Of a stretch of 64,000 nucleotides of DNA, positions 7,870-17,669 are shown piece by piece. The stretch's first letter is position 1. Every line of letters begins with the position of its first letter. Under the pieces are notes generated by a model. The model was not told where the DNA came from and ran no database searches. It saw nothing but the letters and a program-made list of their open reading frames with translations. Source of the stretch: Candidatus Methanimicrococcus labiotermitis (GTDB lineage: Archaea; Halobacteriota; Methanosarcinia; Methanosarcinales; Methanosarcinaceae). Location: contig WRCE01000001.1 in the NCBI GenBank assembly GCA_009784005.1, positions 18,998 to 82,997 on the forward strand. The letters are read 5' to 3'. Position numbers and translations under genes: made by a program.

Positions 7870-9375
7870 TTAAATTCCTTTTCCGATTTCACTCTTTCTG
7901 AGCCAGTCAATATCCGACTGATAAAGCTCTCTTAAATCTTTCAAACCGAGTTTCAGCATCGCGACGCGGCTGACGCCAAGACCCCACGCCAAAACGGGTT
8001 CCGTGATTCCGAGAGGTGCGGTCACTTCTTTTCTGAAGATGCCGGCGCCGCCGAGTTCGACCCATCCCAAACCGTCAACCCAAACCTCGGGCTCAACGCT
8101 CGGTTCCGTGTACGGGAAATAGCCCGGGCGGAAACGGACTTCTTCAAAACCCATCCGGCTGTAAAACTCTTTCAGGCAGCCGAGAAGATTGGCAAAGCTC
8201 ATGTCCTTGTCCATGACAATGCCTTCCAGCTGCTCAAATTCAGGCGTGTGCGTCGGGTCAATGGTCTCGCGGCGGTAAGCGCGGTCAATACAAAAAGCCT
8301 TCACCGGCCCTGTCGGATTGTCCGCCAAATATTTGATGGTCACTGAAGTTGTGTGCGTTCGAAGAACATTTTTTTCCGATATTTCCGAACTCCAAATGCC
8401 GCCCCAACCGACAGACCCCGTGTCACCGCCGTTTTCATGAACATTGCGAATTTTATCCGCGTATTTTTCAGGCAGCTCAGAGCGTGTGTCCAAATGGAAA
8501 GTGTCTTGCATTTCTCTGGCGGGATGGTCCTGCGGCTGGAAAAGCGCATCGAAATTCCAAAAAGAAGATTGAACGATATCGCCTTTGATTTCAGAAAAAC
8601 CCATTTCCAAAAAGATTTGGCGCATCCGGTCTATCAAACGCTGATACGGGTGAATTTTGGCGCCGTAAATCGGCCGCGCGGGTTTTTGAACTTTGTAAGG
8701 GCGGTAGTACTTATTTTCCCAATCGCCGCTTTGCAAAAGCTCGGGCGTGATTTGGGTGATTTCTTCAGCAATCGTAATGCCTTTGGCAGCATAAGACTCA
8801 CCGGCGGCGGTAATCATGATTTTGCGTTCTGTGTACTCTTCTTTTTCCAAGAGCTTTCGCTTAATCAAATCGGAAATAACATTATCGGAAGCAACTTCAG
8901 CCGGCAATTCAAAAACAGGGTCAAACGTGTTGTTTTCCAGCGCGTTTTCGTAAAGGTCGCTGAGAATTTTTTCATCGCGCCCCTTCGGCGCGTCGCCGGC
9001 CGGGATTAAAACGCCGTCTTCGATTTTCGCCCATTTCTTTTTCAGCAGCCAGCCGGTCGCGATACCGACGATGTGAGGCGGGAATGTTTTTCGAATGTGT
9101 TCAAGAGACGTTGCGTCTTTGATGCTGTTGATAATTTGCCTCTCCGGCAAACCGTCTTCAGCGTATTGTTTTCCTTCGCCCGATAAACCGTAAAGTTCAA
9201 AAGACTCTTCAATGACTTTCGCCAAGCCCTTTTCTTCCAATAAAAAGGCGGCCTGTAAGGATGCGTCGCCGTTTAAATCCGAGATTTCGATAATCTCTTT
9301 CAATCCGGCCGTTTCGAGCTCATTCAAAGCCAAAAGAACCTTTTTTTCATTATTCGTTAAATTGTAATCCGTCAT
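7870..9375 (-). CDS. pheS: phenylalanine-tRNA ligase alpha subunit
   Basis: A 501-residue archaeal-type PheS, the catalytic subunit that activates phenylalanine and charges tRNA-Phe as an (alpha-beta)2 enzyme. The N-terminal third carries winged-helix repeats of the archaeal/eukaryotic form. The class II core follows, with the [16 protein letters not shown] region, motif 2 around [14 protein letters not shown], and the C-terminal motif 3 segment [18 protein letters not shown]. Length matches other archaea. pheT is not in the window. It follows trpS on the same strand across a 200-nt gap. Confidence 0.96.
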   Translation of the reverse strand: MTDYNLTNNEKKVLLALNELETAGLKEIIEISDLNGDASLQAAFLLEEKGLAKVIEESFELYGLSGEGKQYAEDGLPERQIINSIKDATSLEHIRKTFPPHIVGIATGWLLKKKWAKIEDGVLIPAGDAPKGRDEKILSDLYENALENNTFDPVFELPAEVASDNVISDLIKRKLLEKEEYTERKIMITAAGESYAAKGITIAEEITQITPELLQSGDWENKYYRPYKVQKPARPIYGAKIHPYQRLIDRMRQIFLEMGFSEIKGDIVQSSFWNFDALFQPQDHPAREMQDTFHLDTRSELPEKYADKIRNVHENGGDTGSVGWGGIWSSEISEKNVLRTHTTSVTIKYLADNPTGPVKAFCIDRAYRRETIDPTHTPEFEQLEGIVMDKDMSFANLLGCLKEFYSRMGFEEVRFRPGYFPYTEPSVEPEVWVDGLGWVELGGAGIFRKEVTAPLGITEPVLAWGLGVSRVAMLKLGLKDLRELYQSDIDWLRKSEIGKGI

Positions 9376-9516
9376 TTCAAAACACCAAAAAACGAGCTGA
9401 AACGCCCATCGTCAATTTTACCTGTTAGAATGGAATTCATCTTTTATATTTCCTCTGTTTTGAACATTTCCGCTGTTTTGAATAATTCCTCTTTGAATTC
9501 CCTGTTCATTTTTCAT

Positions 9517-9590
9517 TTGCGCCGTTCAATTGCGCCGTTCAATTGCGCCGTTCAATTGCGCCGTCCAATTGCGCTGTTCATTTGCGCCGG
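9517..9590. repeat. 13-nt tandem repeat running into the end of trpS
   Basis: Five to six copies of TTGCGCCGTTCAA lie between trpS and pheS; the last unit overlaps the final codons of trpS. Confidence 0.9.
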
Positions 9591-10963
9591 TAATCGATAC
9601 CGAAAAGAGGTAATTTATCGTAAGCTTCTTCCCGTTTCTTTTGATGATCAATCAAAAAGGCTTCCATTTTGCCGGCCGCTTTCTTTTTACATTCGCCGCA
9701 CAAAATGTTCCCGCTTGAACAATCCACCCTGATCTGAAGCAATTCTTCATCGTCATCCGCCAAATGGAAGAAATATAATTCATAAACGGAACACTTGTCA
9801 AAGTCGCCGCCGTTTTTTCGCTGCTCTTCCGCCGATTCACAGCCCCCGGTCTTTGCTTTCATGATTTTCTTGACCGCCGATTTCGGGTCCTCGGAAAGCG
9901 CGATGTTGCTGTCAGGAATGCTGCTGGACATTTTGCCGCCCGTCAGCCCGCTCATAAAGCGGTGGTAAGTAGAAGCAGGCATGATAAACGCGTAACCGCC
10001 GTGAGCAAGCTCCGCATTTTTGACGATTTCTTCCAATTCGTTTTCACTGATGTCGCCGAAAATATCAAGATGCTCTTTTGAAAGTTTTGTTAAAACGCCG
10101 GCGCCGCCGACTCCGCTGCCGGTTCCGCCGCCACCGCCGCCGACCCCGCCGCCGAATACGCCGCGAATATTTTGTTCAATCGTTTTTAATGCCCCTTCCG
10201 GCGCTCCTTTTCCGCGAACGCTCCAATAAGGGAGGCCTGTCTTTTGGTCGGCGCGGCGCTCGATGAGGAACATGTTCATTTTGGAAGCGACGTCGCGCGT
10301 CAGGCGGATGTGGGGGTCTTGGTCGGCGCCGACCGGAACGACAACGGGGACCGGGCCTTCATAAACCGAAAGCTGGGAGTGCAAAATGTCGGCGCCCTGC
10401 GTCAAAACGCTGATCATATGCGCCAAATGCGTCTCGCCTGAAAAACCGTAAATGGCAGCCATGTCTGAAAAATTGACTTTCGTTCCGATTTCAAAGGCCA
10501 AATCCTTCACCGGCTGGCATTCCGATTGGAAATAAAGGCGGGCGTTTTCCGGCTGAAGCCCGAGCGCGATAAGACTTATTATATATTCTTCAACGCCGAT
10601 TCGTTTACACTCTTCCCATGTTAATTCGCGAACGGCGTGCGCTTCGCGGTCAGCCATCCCGACAACCGCGACCGCTCCTTGCTGTTGGTACCAAACAATT
10701 TGGTCCATCACCATTTTGTGACCGAAATGAGCCTTGCCTGTCGGCATAAATCCGTCAAGAACGACAAAAGGCTGACGGCGTTTCATCGCGTCCGTAATCT
10801 TTTCATAGCCGCGGTGGCCGAAAATGAGCCCTCGCCTCATATATTTGTGCGGGCAGGGAATCTCGTCCAGCACATCGGAAAACGGAGAAATGCCAAACTC
10901 TTCAAACAGTTTTGAATAATCGCTGATTTCAGACGACTTCCACGGGTCCAGTTTTTGCGCCAT
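9578..10963 (-). CDS. trpS: tryptophan-tRNA ligase with glycine-rich insertion
   Basis: A 461-residue class Ic synthetase that charges tRNA-Trp. The ATP-binding HIGH equivalent is GKAHFGH (residues 76-82), preceded by DGFMPT, and the KMSKS loop is [11 protein letters not shown] (about residue 343). Between them, at about residues 268-291, lies a glycine-rich low-complexity insertion ([17 protein letters not shown]) not expected in the family. The C terminus has a CGECKK segment. The insertion is in frame and both signature motifs are intact, so the enzyme should be active. Confidence 0.95.
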   Translation of the reverse strand: MAQKLDPWKSSEISDYSKLFEEFGISPFSDVLDEIPCPHKYMRRGLIFGHRGYEKITDAMKRRQPFVVLDGFMPTGKAHFGHKMVMDQIVWYQQQGAVAVVGMADREAHAVRELTWEECKRIGVEEYIISLIALGLQPENARLYFQSECQPVKDLAFEIGTKVNFSDMAAIYGFSGETHLAHMISVLTQGADILHSQLSVYEGPVPVVVPVGADQDPHIRLTRDVASKMNMFLIERRADQKTGLPYWSVRGKGAPEGALKTIEQNIRGVFGGGVGGGGGGTGSGVGGAGVLTKLSKEHLDIFGDISENELEEIVKNAELAHGGYAFIMPASTYHRFMSGLTGGKMSSSIPDSNIALSEDPKSAVKKIMKAKTGGCESAEEQRKNGGDFDKCSVYELYFFHLADDDEELLQIRVDCSSGNILCGECKKKAAGKMEAFLIDHQKKREEAYDKLPLFGIDYRRK

Positions 10964-11290
10964 AAAGAATCACTGACATACTAATAACAAATAATAAAAG
11001 ATAATAAAAGAATTTGATAAGTCATTGAAATTAAGAGGTTAAAAAATTTAATTTTTGATTTCTCTTGAATCATTATTCTCATTCTTATTTATTTCTGTTT
11101 CTGTATTTTTTGAAGACGGCAGAAACAAAAGGGGAGAATAGAAGCAAAAGGAGAAGCATAGAAGCAAAAGAAGAGCAAAGAAGCAAAAAGAGGAGCAAAG
11201 AAGCAAAAGAAGAACAAAGAAGCAAAAGAAGAGCAAAGAAACAAAAGAAGAGCAAAGAAACAAAAAGAGAATAAAAGAAACAAAAAGGGT
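10964..11290. repeat. A-rich stretch with tandem repeat
   Basis: The gap upstream of trpS. From 11140 to 11285 it consists of degenerate GAAGCAAAAGAAGAGCAAA units. No gene is visible. Confidence 0.75.
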
Positions 11291-11297
11291 TAATCAA

Positions 11298-11372
11298 TAG
11301 CGAGGGATGGATTCGAACCATCGGTCTACGGGTTATGAGCCCGTCGGGATCTCCTGGCTACCCCACCTCGCT
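11298..11372 (-). tRNA. initiator tRNA-Met (anticodon CAU)
   Basis: A full cloverleaf on the minus strand: a 7-bp acceptor stem AGCGAGG/CCTCGCT with an A1-U72 first pair, the D-arm GGGTAGCCAGGAGATCCC, an anticodon stem ACGGG/CCCGT with the three G-C pairs typical of initiators, the loop CTCATAA (anticodon at 11335-11337), and a T-arm GATGG/CCATC with loop TTCGAAT. The A1-U72 pair and the GGG/CCC anticodon stem mark it as the archaeal initiator rather than the elongator. Confidence 0.95.
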
Positions 11373-11578
11373 TCTTGAAAACAAAATCGGCTTAAAACCG
11401 TTTCAATTGAATCGGTCATTAGAAAGCAGGTTAACAAATGATTTCTTTTATTTATAGCTTTAGGTTGAAAGCGAAGCCTTAAGAAATAAATCTTTAAATA
11501 TTGTAATGAAGTGTTATAGGGTACGCGAAAATTATTATTTGAACTGACTCATGATTATTTTACTTATCAGGTGAATCA

Positions 11579-12037
11579 ATGCCACACAGATGTACAAAAT
11601 GCGGTTCGGTTTTTGGTGACGGCGACTCTGTCATATTGACCGGCTGTCCGGAATGCAAATGGAATAAATTCTTTTATGTCAGAAACGAAGAGGCCGGCAC
11701 CGGCGCGGCCATGACCGAGATTGTCACGGAAGAAAAACCCGATAGCTGGAACATTGAAGAACGGGTCAAAGAAAAAGAAGTCAAATCCATTGACAGCGTT
11801 TTGGAAGACATAGACCGCGCCTTAGAGTCTGATGAGGTCAATAAAAAAGACTTGGACACCGACCGTGTCGACTCCATTCGTATTTTGGACACAGGCTCCT
11901 ATGAACTCAATTTGTGTTCCATTATGAACAAAGAAGAAATCGTTGTCGGCATCAAAGAAGAAGGACAATACGCCATTGACTTGCCCACGATTCTTCAGCA
12001 GTCCAACAAGTCGTCGTCAAAGAAGAAAAAGAAATGA
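11579..12037 (+). CDS. OapC/ArvC-type zinc-ribbon protein
   Basis: A 152-residue protein with an N-terminal zinc ribbon: CTKC (residues 5-8) and CPEC (about 23-26). A charged, probably disordered middle section and a compact C-terminal part (about residues 100-140) follow, ending in a lysine-rich tail. This matches the archaeal zinc-ribbon family named OapC/ArvC, found widely in Euryarchaeota; its function is poorly defined. It stands alone on the plus strand between tRNA-iMet and the mptG-nop5-flpA operon. Confidence 0.7.
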   Translation: MPHRCTKCGSVFGDGDSVILTGCPECKWNKFFYVRNEEAGTGAAMTEIVTEEKPDSWNIEERVKEKEVKSIDSVLEDIDRALESDEVNKKDLDTDRVDSIRILDTGSYELNLCSIMNKEEIVVGIKEEGQYAIDLPTILQQSNKSSSKKKKK

Positions 12038-12146
12038 CATTATCTGTCATTTCTAAAACAATTATTACATTATCGCATCGACAATTTTATCGATAATTGA
12101 TGAATTTTTGGTATTCTTCGAAGATTTGGAAAAAGAAATTCGACGT

Positions 12147-12941
12147 TTATTGTTTCTTTGAATTTTTGACCGCAATCACACCCATGTGATCGGCATGGAA
12201 CGGCGCCAAATCCACTGTCCTCAAAACCTTAAACGAAACATCGTCGCTCTTCTCAAGAATCTTAATTTCCTCGCCGAAAATCTTTTTCGGGTTTTTGGCG
12301 ACATCAATGCTTCTGGCTTTTAAAGATAAAATCAAATAGCCGCCGTCTTTTAAGAAGTAAGCCGCGTTCCGGCAGGCGATTTCCGCCTGATTGGCTTGCG
12401 CGACATCCTGAAAAATCACATCAACGGGCTCGACGATCGGGAAATAAAGTTCCGGCCGGGACGCGTCGGAAAAGATGGGAATGATGTTGCTGCGCTTTTC
12501 GGCAAGCATCACGAGGCTGCGCATCGGCTTTTCTGAGAATTCGACGGCGTAAACGACGCCGTTGCCGCCATCGGCTAAAATGTCAGAGACGTAACTGACC
12601 GTTGTTCCCGACGCGGCGCCTAAATAGAGGACGCGGGAATCGGAGCGAAGGGGAACAGGGAGGCGTTTTTGATACAAAGCGCCGAGTTTGCTTCGTTTCG
12701 GGTCCCATGAGCGGTATTCCGTGCCGTCGTCGGTGATGAGCGTTTTTTCGCCGTAAACGGAAATTCCGGGGGCGGCGTTTTTTGTGTAAATCTGAAACTT
12801 GCCTTTCGCGCGGCCTTCGTAAACGCCGCTTGAATATTGTGTTAAAAGGGAGCCGGTCTTTTCAGTCGCTTCGGTCGCCTTGTTCACTTTGTTCGCTTCG
12901 GTCTCCTTGTTCACTTTGTTCGTTTCGGTCGCTTTGGTCAT
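12147..12941 (-). CDS. flpA: fibrillarin-like rRNA/tRNA 2'-O-methyltransferase
   Basis: A 264-residue SAM-dependent methyltransferase, the catalytic subunit of box C/D ribonucleoproteins that 2'-O-methylate rRNA and tRNA. The core shows YRSWDPKRSKLGAL, the SAM-binding VLYLGAASGTTVSYVSDI, YAVEFSEKP and the catalytic-region VDVIFQDVAQ. The first 28 residues are an unusual T/N/K/E/A low-complexity repeat (units such as NKVNKATEA) before the conserved domain. The start overlaps the stop of nop5 by four bases (ATGA), so the two partners are translationally coupled. Confidence 0.96.
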   Translation of the reverse strand: MTKATETNKVNKETEANKVNKATEATEKTGSLLTQYSSGVYEGRAKGKFQIYTKNAAPGISVYGEKTLITDDGTEYRSWDPKRSKLGALYQKRLPVPLRSDSRVLYLGAASGTTVSYVSDILADGGNGVVYAVEFSEKPMRSLVMLAEKRSNIIPIFSDASRPELYFPIVEPVDVIFQDVAQANQAEIACRNAAYFLKDGGYLILSLKARSIDVAKNPKKIFGEEIKILEKSDDVSFKVLRTVDLAPFHADHMGVIAVKNSKKQ

Positions 12942-14320
12942 TTCGGCCCCTCCGCTTTTTGACAGGAAACGTTTTGTTTGATTTTGACGGCTTTGAGATT
13001 GAAATCGGATTCGATTTCAGGCTTAAAAACGCCGGAATAGTAATCCGTCCGCGCCGCCAGACTGATTGCGGACGCGAAAGCTCTGGCAATTTTTCCGCGC
13101 GCCTTAAACGGCGCTGTATTCAAGACAGGGTGGCTGAAAATAATACCGTGTTTCGGAGACGGCGCATTGGCGCGCAGGTGTTTGACCATCGCTTTTTCGG
13201 CGCCCATCACCTGAATGCTGCCGGAAGGCATCGCCGCTAAGTTTTTTAAACCGCCGGCCATACTGAGCAGGCGCGCGCCCAAAACGACGCCGGCGACTTG
13301 AGATAAATTCGGCGCCGTTTCTTTCATTTTGTCAGAAATAAATAACTCAACGGCCGCTTTTCGTTCATAAAGAGATAAAATGTCGCCCGCAAATCCCTGA
13401 AGCATACGAAGGTCCTCTTCATTGGCAGGCGCGCCCATCAAAGACTGAGATGCCGATTCGGGAATTTCAGAAACGAAGCGGACATAAGCGTCGCCCGGCA
13501 AATCCAATTCGGGATAATAAACGCTGTACCATTCCGTCAGCCGTTCCGTTAAATGATTGATCGTTTCATTCAAATCGTTGAGCGCTTCCACCGAATGGGT
13601 GACCTTTTTGTCTTCGGAAAGCGCGGCGGAAAGCTGTTTTCGCGCAGAGCGAATGGCAACGTTACGAAGAAGAGAGAGATATTCGGAATCGGAGTCCGCC
13701 AACCCCGCATCCGACGCAAGCTTTCTGTAATCCGGTTTTTCAGGTACGGCAGACGGTTTTAAAAAGGAAACCGCTTGAATATTTGGAATATTTGGATTAT
13801 TTCGAATACTCTGAATATTTCGAATATTGGCGGACGCTTCGGGGGATAAAGCGGATGAAACGGCAATGAAATCATCCGCCAAAAAGTCAGGGTCTGCCGT
13901 GTCATGTTTTCTGGGTTTGGCAGAAAAGCCGGACTTGGGTTCATAGTCAACGGTACCGAACCACGCTATAAATTGAATACTTTCAGACGATTTCGAGCCG
14001 GATGGATTTGAACCGGACGGTTTCGAGCCGGATGGATTTGAACCGGACGGTTTCGGGCCGGACGGTTTCGAGCCGGATGGATTTGAGCCGGACGGTTTCG
14101 AACCTGACGGTTTCGAGCCGGATGGATTTGAGCCGGACGGTTTTGAGCCGGACGGTTTCGAGCCGGACGGTTTCGAGCCGGACGGTTTCGAGCCGGACGG
14201 TTTCGAGCCGGATGGATTTGAGCCGGACGGTTTCGAGCCGGACGGTTTCGAGCCGGATGGATTTGAGCCGGACGGTTTTGAGCCGGATGGTTTCGAGCCG
14301 GACGGATTTGAATCAGACAC
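12938..14320 (-). CDS. nop5: Nop5 (Nop56/58) box C/D RNP scaffold with PSGSK repeat tail
   Basis: A 460-residue protein. Residues from about 112 on match archaeal Nop5: an N-terminal fibrillarin-binding domain beginning FIAWFGTVDYE, a coiled-coil middle (LNDLNETINHLTERL), and the Nop domain with APNLSQVAGVVLGARLL, MPSGSIQVMGAEKA and KHGIIFSHP. Residues 1 to about 110 are some 20 in-frame copies of PSGSK/PSGSN. No ATG, GTG or TTG lies in frame between the repeat and FIAWFG, so the tail must be translated if the protein is made. The start is GTG, overlapping the mptG stop by eight bases. Confidence 0.93.
   Translation of the reverse strand: MSDSNPSGSKPSGSKPSGSNPSGSKPSGSKPSGSNPSGSKPSGSKPSGSKPSGSKPSGSKPSGSNPSGSKPSGSKPSGSNPSGSKPSGPKPSGSNPSGSKPSGSNPSGSKSSESIQFIAWFGTVDYEPKSGFSAKPRKHDTADPDFLADDFIAVSSALSPEASANIRNIQSIRNNPNIPNIQAVSFLKPSAVPEKPDYRKLASDAGLADSDSEYLSLLRNVAIRSARKQLSAALSEDKKVTHSVEALNDLNETINHLTERLTEWYSVYYPELDLPGDAYVRFVSEIPESASQSLMGAPANEEDLRMLQGFAGDILSLYERKAAVELFISDKMKETAPNLSQVAGVVLGARLLSMAGGLKNLAAMPSGSIQVMGAEKAMVKHLRANAPSPKHGIIFSHPVLNTAPFKARGKIARAFASAISLAARTDYYSGVFKPEIESDFNLKAVKIKQNVSCQKAEGPK
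13990..14320 (-). repeat. 15-nt coding tandem repeat in nop5
   Basis: About twenty copies of a 15-base unit encoding Pro-Ser-Gly-Ser-Lys/Asn, starting at codon 5 of nop5. Third-position differences among units fall into a few repeated variants, suggesting expansion of multi-unit blocks. Confidence 0.95.
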
Positions 14321-15308
14321 TGTATTCCGCCCCTGTGTTATTGGCTTTCGTGATCAATACTTCGCTGCCGGCGGGCATTTTCTCTAAAAGGGTTTCACGA
14401 ATTTCTTCGGATTGTTTTCTGCTTTCTGAGAAACCGTAAATCGCGGGGCCGAACGAGCTGACGCCCGCGCCGTAAAGACCGCTCTTTAACATCAGAGCAG
14501 CCGTTTCTTTGACAACGGGGGGCTGAATTTCAACTTCATATTTTTTAAAGCCGAGTTCTTGGATACGGTTGACGGCATTTCCGAGGTCTTCAATATTTTG
14601 TTCCACAATCGCCGGGAACATCTGCATTAAAACGATGTGAGAAATCTCGCGGACATCTTCAATCGGAACCGGACAAACGCTTTGGAAGAACGCTTTTTCT
14701 GCGTCCCCGCTGATACCGCGAGCGGGCGGAACAGCAACCACGACGTCCCAGTTCGGGAAATCCAAACGAAACATCATATCCGCCGGCGGCGCCGTACTTC
14801 GTGACGAAGGTAAAAACCCGTCCTTGTCCGCTGTCTTGTGACCGCAGTCAACAATGAATCCGCCGCTTTCAAAAGCTAAAACGCCGATGCCCGACGTGCC
14901 GCCGCGGCGCACGATTTTAGCCAAATCGCGAACACCTTTGCCCAGAGAATATAAATCATTAACGGCTGCCGCAGCCGAAAGAGCGATTTGGGTGCCCGAC
15001 CCGAGACCGATATGTTGGCGAACGGGAGAGAGAAACTCGAATTCGGCGCCTTCATTTTCAGGCAGCAGCGGCGCTACAATGTCTTGAATGTGTTTGGAAA
15101 AAACAGGGTCGCATAATTTTGTATCCGCGCGGCCGCTGCCGAACCGTTCGGTCACGGTCACGGTATCCGATCTTTTGGCGCGGAGATGAATGCCGCCGTC
15201 TTCAAGGGATAAACCGACACTGCCGTCGATTCTTCCAAAGCGCCCGTTCATGTCAATTAACGTGACGTGAACGCGGGAAGGCGTTTTAATTTCAAACATG
15301 GAATTCAC
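14313..15308 (-). CDS. mptG: beta-ribofuranosylaminobenzene 5'-phosphate synthase
   Basis: A 331-residue GHMP-superfamily protein that condenses PRPP with p-hydroxybenzoate or p-aminobenzoate in tetrahydromethanopterin (sarcinapterin) synthesis. It shows the family N terminus (IKTPSRVHVTLIDMNGRFGRIDGSVG), the glycine-rich IGLGSGTQIALS and RRGGTSGIGVLAFESGGFI, and the C-terminal SSFGPAIYGF. It heads a three-gene overlapping operon with nop5 and flpA, an unusual pairing of cofactor synthesis with RNA modification. The assignment is strong. Confidence 0.92.
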   Translation of the reverse strand: MNSMFEIKTPSRVHVTLIDMNGRFGRIDGSVGLSLEDGGIHLRAKRSDTVTVTERFGSGRADTKLCDPVFSKHIQDIVAPLLPENEGAEFEFLSPVRQHIGLGSGTQIALSAAAAVNDLYSLGKGVRDLAKIVRRGGTSGIGVLAFESGGFIVDCGHKTADKDGFLPSSRSTAPPADMMFRLDFPNWDVVVAVPPARGISGDAEKAFFQSVCPVPIEDVREISHIVLMQMFPAIVEQNIEDLGNAVNRIQELGFKKYEVEIQPPVVKETAALMLKSGLYGAGVSSFGPAIYGFSESRKQSEEIRETLLEKMPAGSEVLITKANNTGAEYSV

Positions 15309-16012
15309 AGTGAATAATGAATAATAAAATTTATAAAACTAATAAAATTTCGGCAAAACCGGAACAATCGCAACGAGGAAACGGCCAAACGCAGGAATTG
15401 TTCAGAAATGCGCGCTTAAATATAACCAAAAAACATAGCTCAAATAGTTAAATCTATTGTTTGCAAACTCAGAAATTACAGACATTTACAAAATAACAAA
15501 GAATTGTGCCGACAATAAAAAATTCCTACCATAAGACTTTCAGTTTTATGAGATGAAAAACTCTATTCTGTTGCCTGTTGGAAATAAAAAAAAAGAAAAA
15601 AAGGAAAAAAAGAAAAAAAAGAAAAAATAAAAAACGCTTTGTTTGAAAGCGTCGGAGGGTGGCTGTGTCAATAGGAATGACAGAGATATCTTAACTTAAC
15701 AAAAGAGGTCTGAAACTTTTTTGTTGTTACGATACGATGTAAAAGTAATACATAGTATAATAAGTTTGTTCTTGGTTAAGACTGCAACTCAGGCGAAATC
15801 TTCCATTTCAGGATTGATTCAATCAGGATTAGATTCAATCGGGATTATAATTCAATCAGGATTAGATTCAATCAGGATTAGATTCAATCAGGATTGATTC
15901 AATCGGCATTATGCCGATTCTCCATGCCGCGAATGCTTTGCCGGCACACGCGTGACGTAAAAGTAAAATGGGTATCATGACCCGGATTTCGGGTCTTTTT
16001 GTTTACCGCATT
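15309..16012. other. 704-nt gap with repeats and the Mrp operon terminator
   Basis: No ORF is credible. Contents include an A-run block at 15585-15630, a hairpin at 15634-15652, a 16-nt tandem repeat of TTCAATCAGGATTAGA at about 15820-15905, a perfect palindrome AATCGGCAT-T-ATGCCGATT at 15901-15919, and a short hairpin ACCCG/CGGGT followed by T's near 15978-16000. The 360 bases between mrpG and the terminator would be transcribed but untranslated. Confidence 0.65.
15634..15652 (-). terminator. probable Mrp operon terminator
   Basis: A 7-bp stem ACGCTTT/AAAGCGT with a five-base loop, followed on the minus strand by TTTTTTATTTTTTC. It lies about 360 nt past the mrpG stop and is the first good hairpin with a T-run in that direction. 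Confidence 0.55.
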
Positions 16013-16891
16013 TTACTTTTCCTTTTTCAGAAACTTCTTTTTCGGCGCTTTCTTTTCAGCGGTCTCGTTTTTGGAGCCATCCTTCTTGGATGTATCCGCT
16101 TTTTCGGTTGCCGCCTCGGGCGCGTTTTCATCATGGTCGCCGTAAAACTCGCCGGCGAGCTTGTCATAAAGTTCGTCGTCGGAGTTGTCATTAAACTTGC
16201 TGATAAGCTTGTCATAAAGCTCGTCATCGAATTTGCCGTCAAGCGTGTCATAGAGTTCGTCATCGAACTTGTCAAAGACGCACGCCGCTTTGTCCGGCGA
16301 TTCGGAACCGGTGATCAATTCTTCTTCGTCTATGATATCGTCTTCGGGATGAACGGTGTCGGGGGTGGATGTATCGATGTCTTGGACCAAACCCGTTAAT
16401 TCTTCAGAGAATTGTTCAACCAAATGCTCCTCGAAGTGGCCGGCGGAGCTTTGTTCATGGTCGCGGTCCAAATCCACGTAAACATAAGAACCTTCGTGGA
16501 AGTCATAGTCGTCGCAATAATCGCCTTGGCGCTTGCCGCAGTAAGCGTCATGAAGCGTCTGGTCGCACGGCGGAATATTGATGTTATAAGCCGCTCTCGC
16601 AATCACGTGGCCGGCAACGGGCGCCGTCATGATGAGGAAAATGCCGATTGCGATTGCTTTGAATCCAAAAGGCGTAAAACCTTCCTGAATCAAAATGCCG
16701 AGAAGGACGAAAAAAGCGCCGGTTGTCGCGATTTTCGTTGTGGCGTGAAGCCTGTTGTAAACATCGGGTAGGCGGATTAAGCCAATCATTCCAATCAAAA
16801 GGTCAACGGCGCCGAAGAGAATGAAGAAGTAACTGACGTAAAGGCGAATGGTTGCGAAATCCAGCCAAGCGAGCAAAGATTCCGACATCAA
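16013..16891 (-). CDS. mrpG: Na+/H+ antiporter subunit MrpG with long acidic tail
   Basis: A 292-residue protein whose first 110 residues match MrpG/MnhG: three membrane segments with the motif GMIGLIRLPDVYNRLHATTK (about residues 34-53). Family members are usually 100-130 residues. Here some 180 residues follow: a D/E/H-rich stretch with CDDYD, then KFDDELYDKL-type repeats at about residues 204-250, and a K/E-rich end. The tail is presumably cytoplasmic and its role unknown. It is the last gene of the Mrp operon and overlaps mrpF by ATGA. Confidence 0.9.
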   Translation of the reverse strand: MMSESLLAWLDFATIRLYVSYFFILFGAVDLLIGMIGLIRLPDVYNRLHATTKIATTGAFFVLLGILIQEGFTPFGFKAIAIGIFLIMTAPVAGHVIARAAYNINIPPCDQTLHDAYCGKRQGDYCDDYDFHEGSYVYVDLDRDHEQSSAGHFEEHLVEQFSEELTGLVQDIDTSTPDTVHPEDDIIDEEELITGSESPDKAACVFDKFDDELYDTLDGKFDDELYDKLISKFNDNSDDELYDKLAGEFYGDHDENAPEAATEKADTSKKDGSKNETAEKKAPKKKFLKKEK

Positions 16892-17160
16892 ATCACTTCT
16901 CCTTTGTCAATGTATTTCGCCATTGCCAAAGTACCGATGAAAGAAATCAAAGCGAGCAAAAGAGCAATATTGATCAGGAACTCCGACTGCTGTGAAAAAG
17001 CGTAAATCGCGAAAATCACGACCAACGTATTGCCGATGGCGTCTGACGCCGCGACGCGGTCCATAACCGTCGGGCCGACGAAAACCCTGTAAACCGCCAA
17101 GAACAAAGCAATGGTTGAGATTGTCAAAGCAATATTTGTCACCGTCACGAGCCCGATCAT
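16888..17160 (-). CDS. mrpF: Na+/H+ antiporter subunit MrpF
   Basis: A 90-residue protein with three membrane helices, including the family segment VGPTVMDRVAASDAIGNTLVV (about residues 27-47, written here in two parts: VGPTVMDRVAA then SDAIGNTLVV). It is a small structural subunit of the Mrp complex. It overlaps mrpE upstream and mrpG downstream by four bases each, so translation is coupled. Confidence 0.93.
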   Translation of the reverse strand: MIGLVTVTNIALTISTIALFLAVYRVFVGPTVMDRVAASDAIGNTLVVIFAIYAFSQQSEFLINIALLLALISFIGTLAMAKYIDKGEVI

Positions 17161-17669
17161 TCAAACGCCTCCAAAACAGGCTGTTCTATGTCATCGCGAA
17201 TGATGTCACGAACGGCTTTCGGGCTTTCGATGTAAATCGAATGGACGTAATAAATCCCCGGGCCTTTTAATGTCGGATTTTTGACGTGAACGTCCACAAT
17301 CAAAGTTCCGGGCGTCAGAGAAATGGTGTTGGCCAAAAGCGTCGTTGAAATGCTTCGAGACGTCGTAAACGGATAAGCGATAATGCCCGGGCGGATGTCC
17401 AGCTTGGGCTGAAGGATTTTATAAGCCATATAGAAGTTGGCCTTCACAATTTCGCGAATTAAAACATAGAGATAAAAAATCTTTTTCGGGATTTTACGAA
17501 TGATATCCCGCGTCGTATCCGTGAAAGTGAACATGTCCTTAAACGGATACAAAATCATATACGAAAGGAACACACCGAGCAAGAAATTGCCGATGGAAAA
17601 GCCGCCGCTGATCAAGAGCCAAATGAAGCCCATCAGCACGTAAATTGCATATTTCATTGGTCGAATCAT
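17157..17669 (-). CDS. mrpE: Na+/H+ antiporter subunit MrpE
   Basis: A 170-residue membrane protein with two or three N-terminal helices and a C-terminal soluble domain containing TTLLANTISLTPGTLIVDV, the MrpE family signature. MrpE is needed for assembly and stability of the antiporter. Overlapping starts and stops with mrpD and mrpF place it in the same operon. Confidence 0.93.
   Translation of the reverse strand: MIRPMKYAIYVLMGFIWLLISGGFSIGNFLLGVFLSYMILYPFKDMFTFTDTTRDIIRKIPKKIFYLYVLIREIVKANFYMAYKILQPKLDIRPGIIAYPFTTSRSISTTLLANTISLTPGTLIVDVHVKNPTLKGPGIYYVHSIYIESPKAVRDIIRDDIEQPVLEAFE

Noticed and set aside
15978..16005. Hairpin ACCCG/CGGGT with T-run as a plus-strand terminator
   Set aside because: No plus-strand gene precedes it. 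It may be chance; I list it only as part of the gap.
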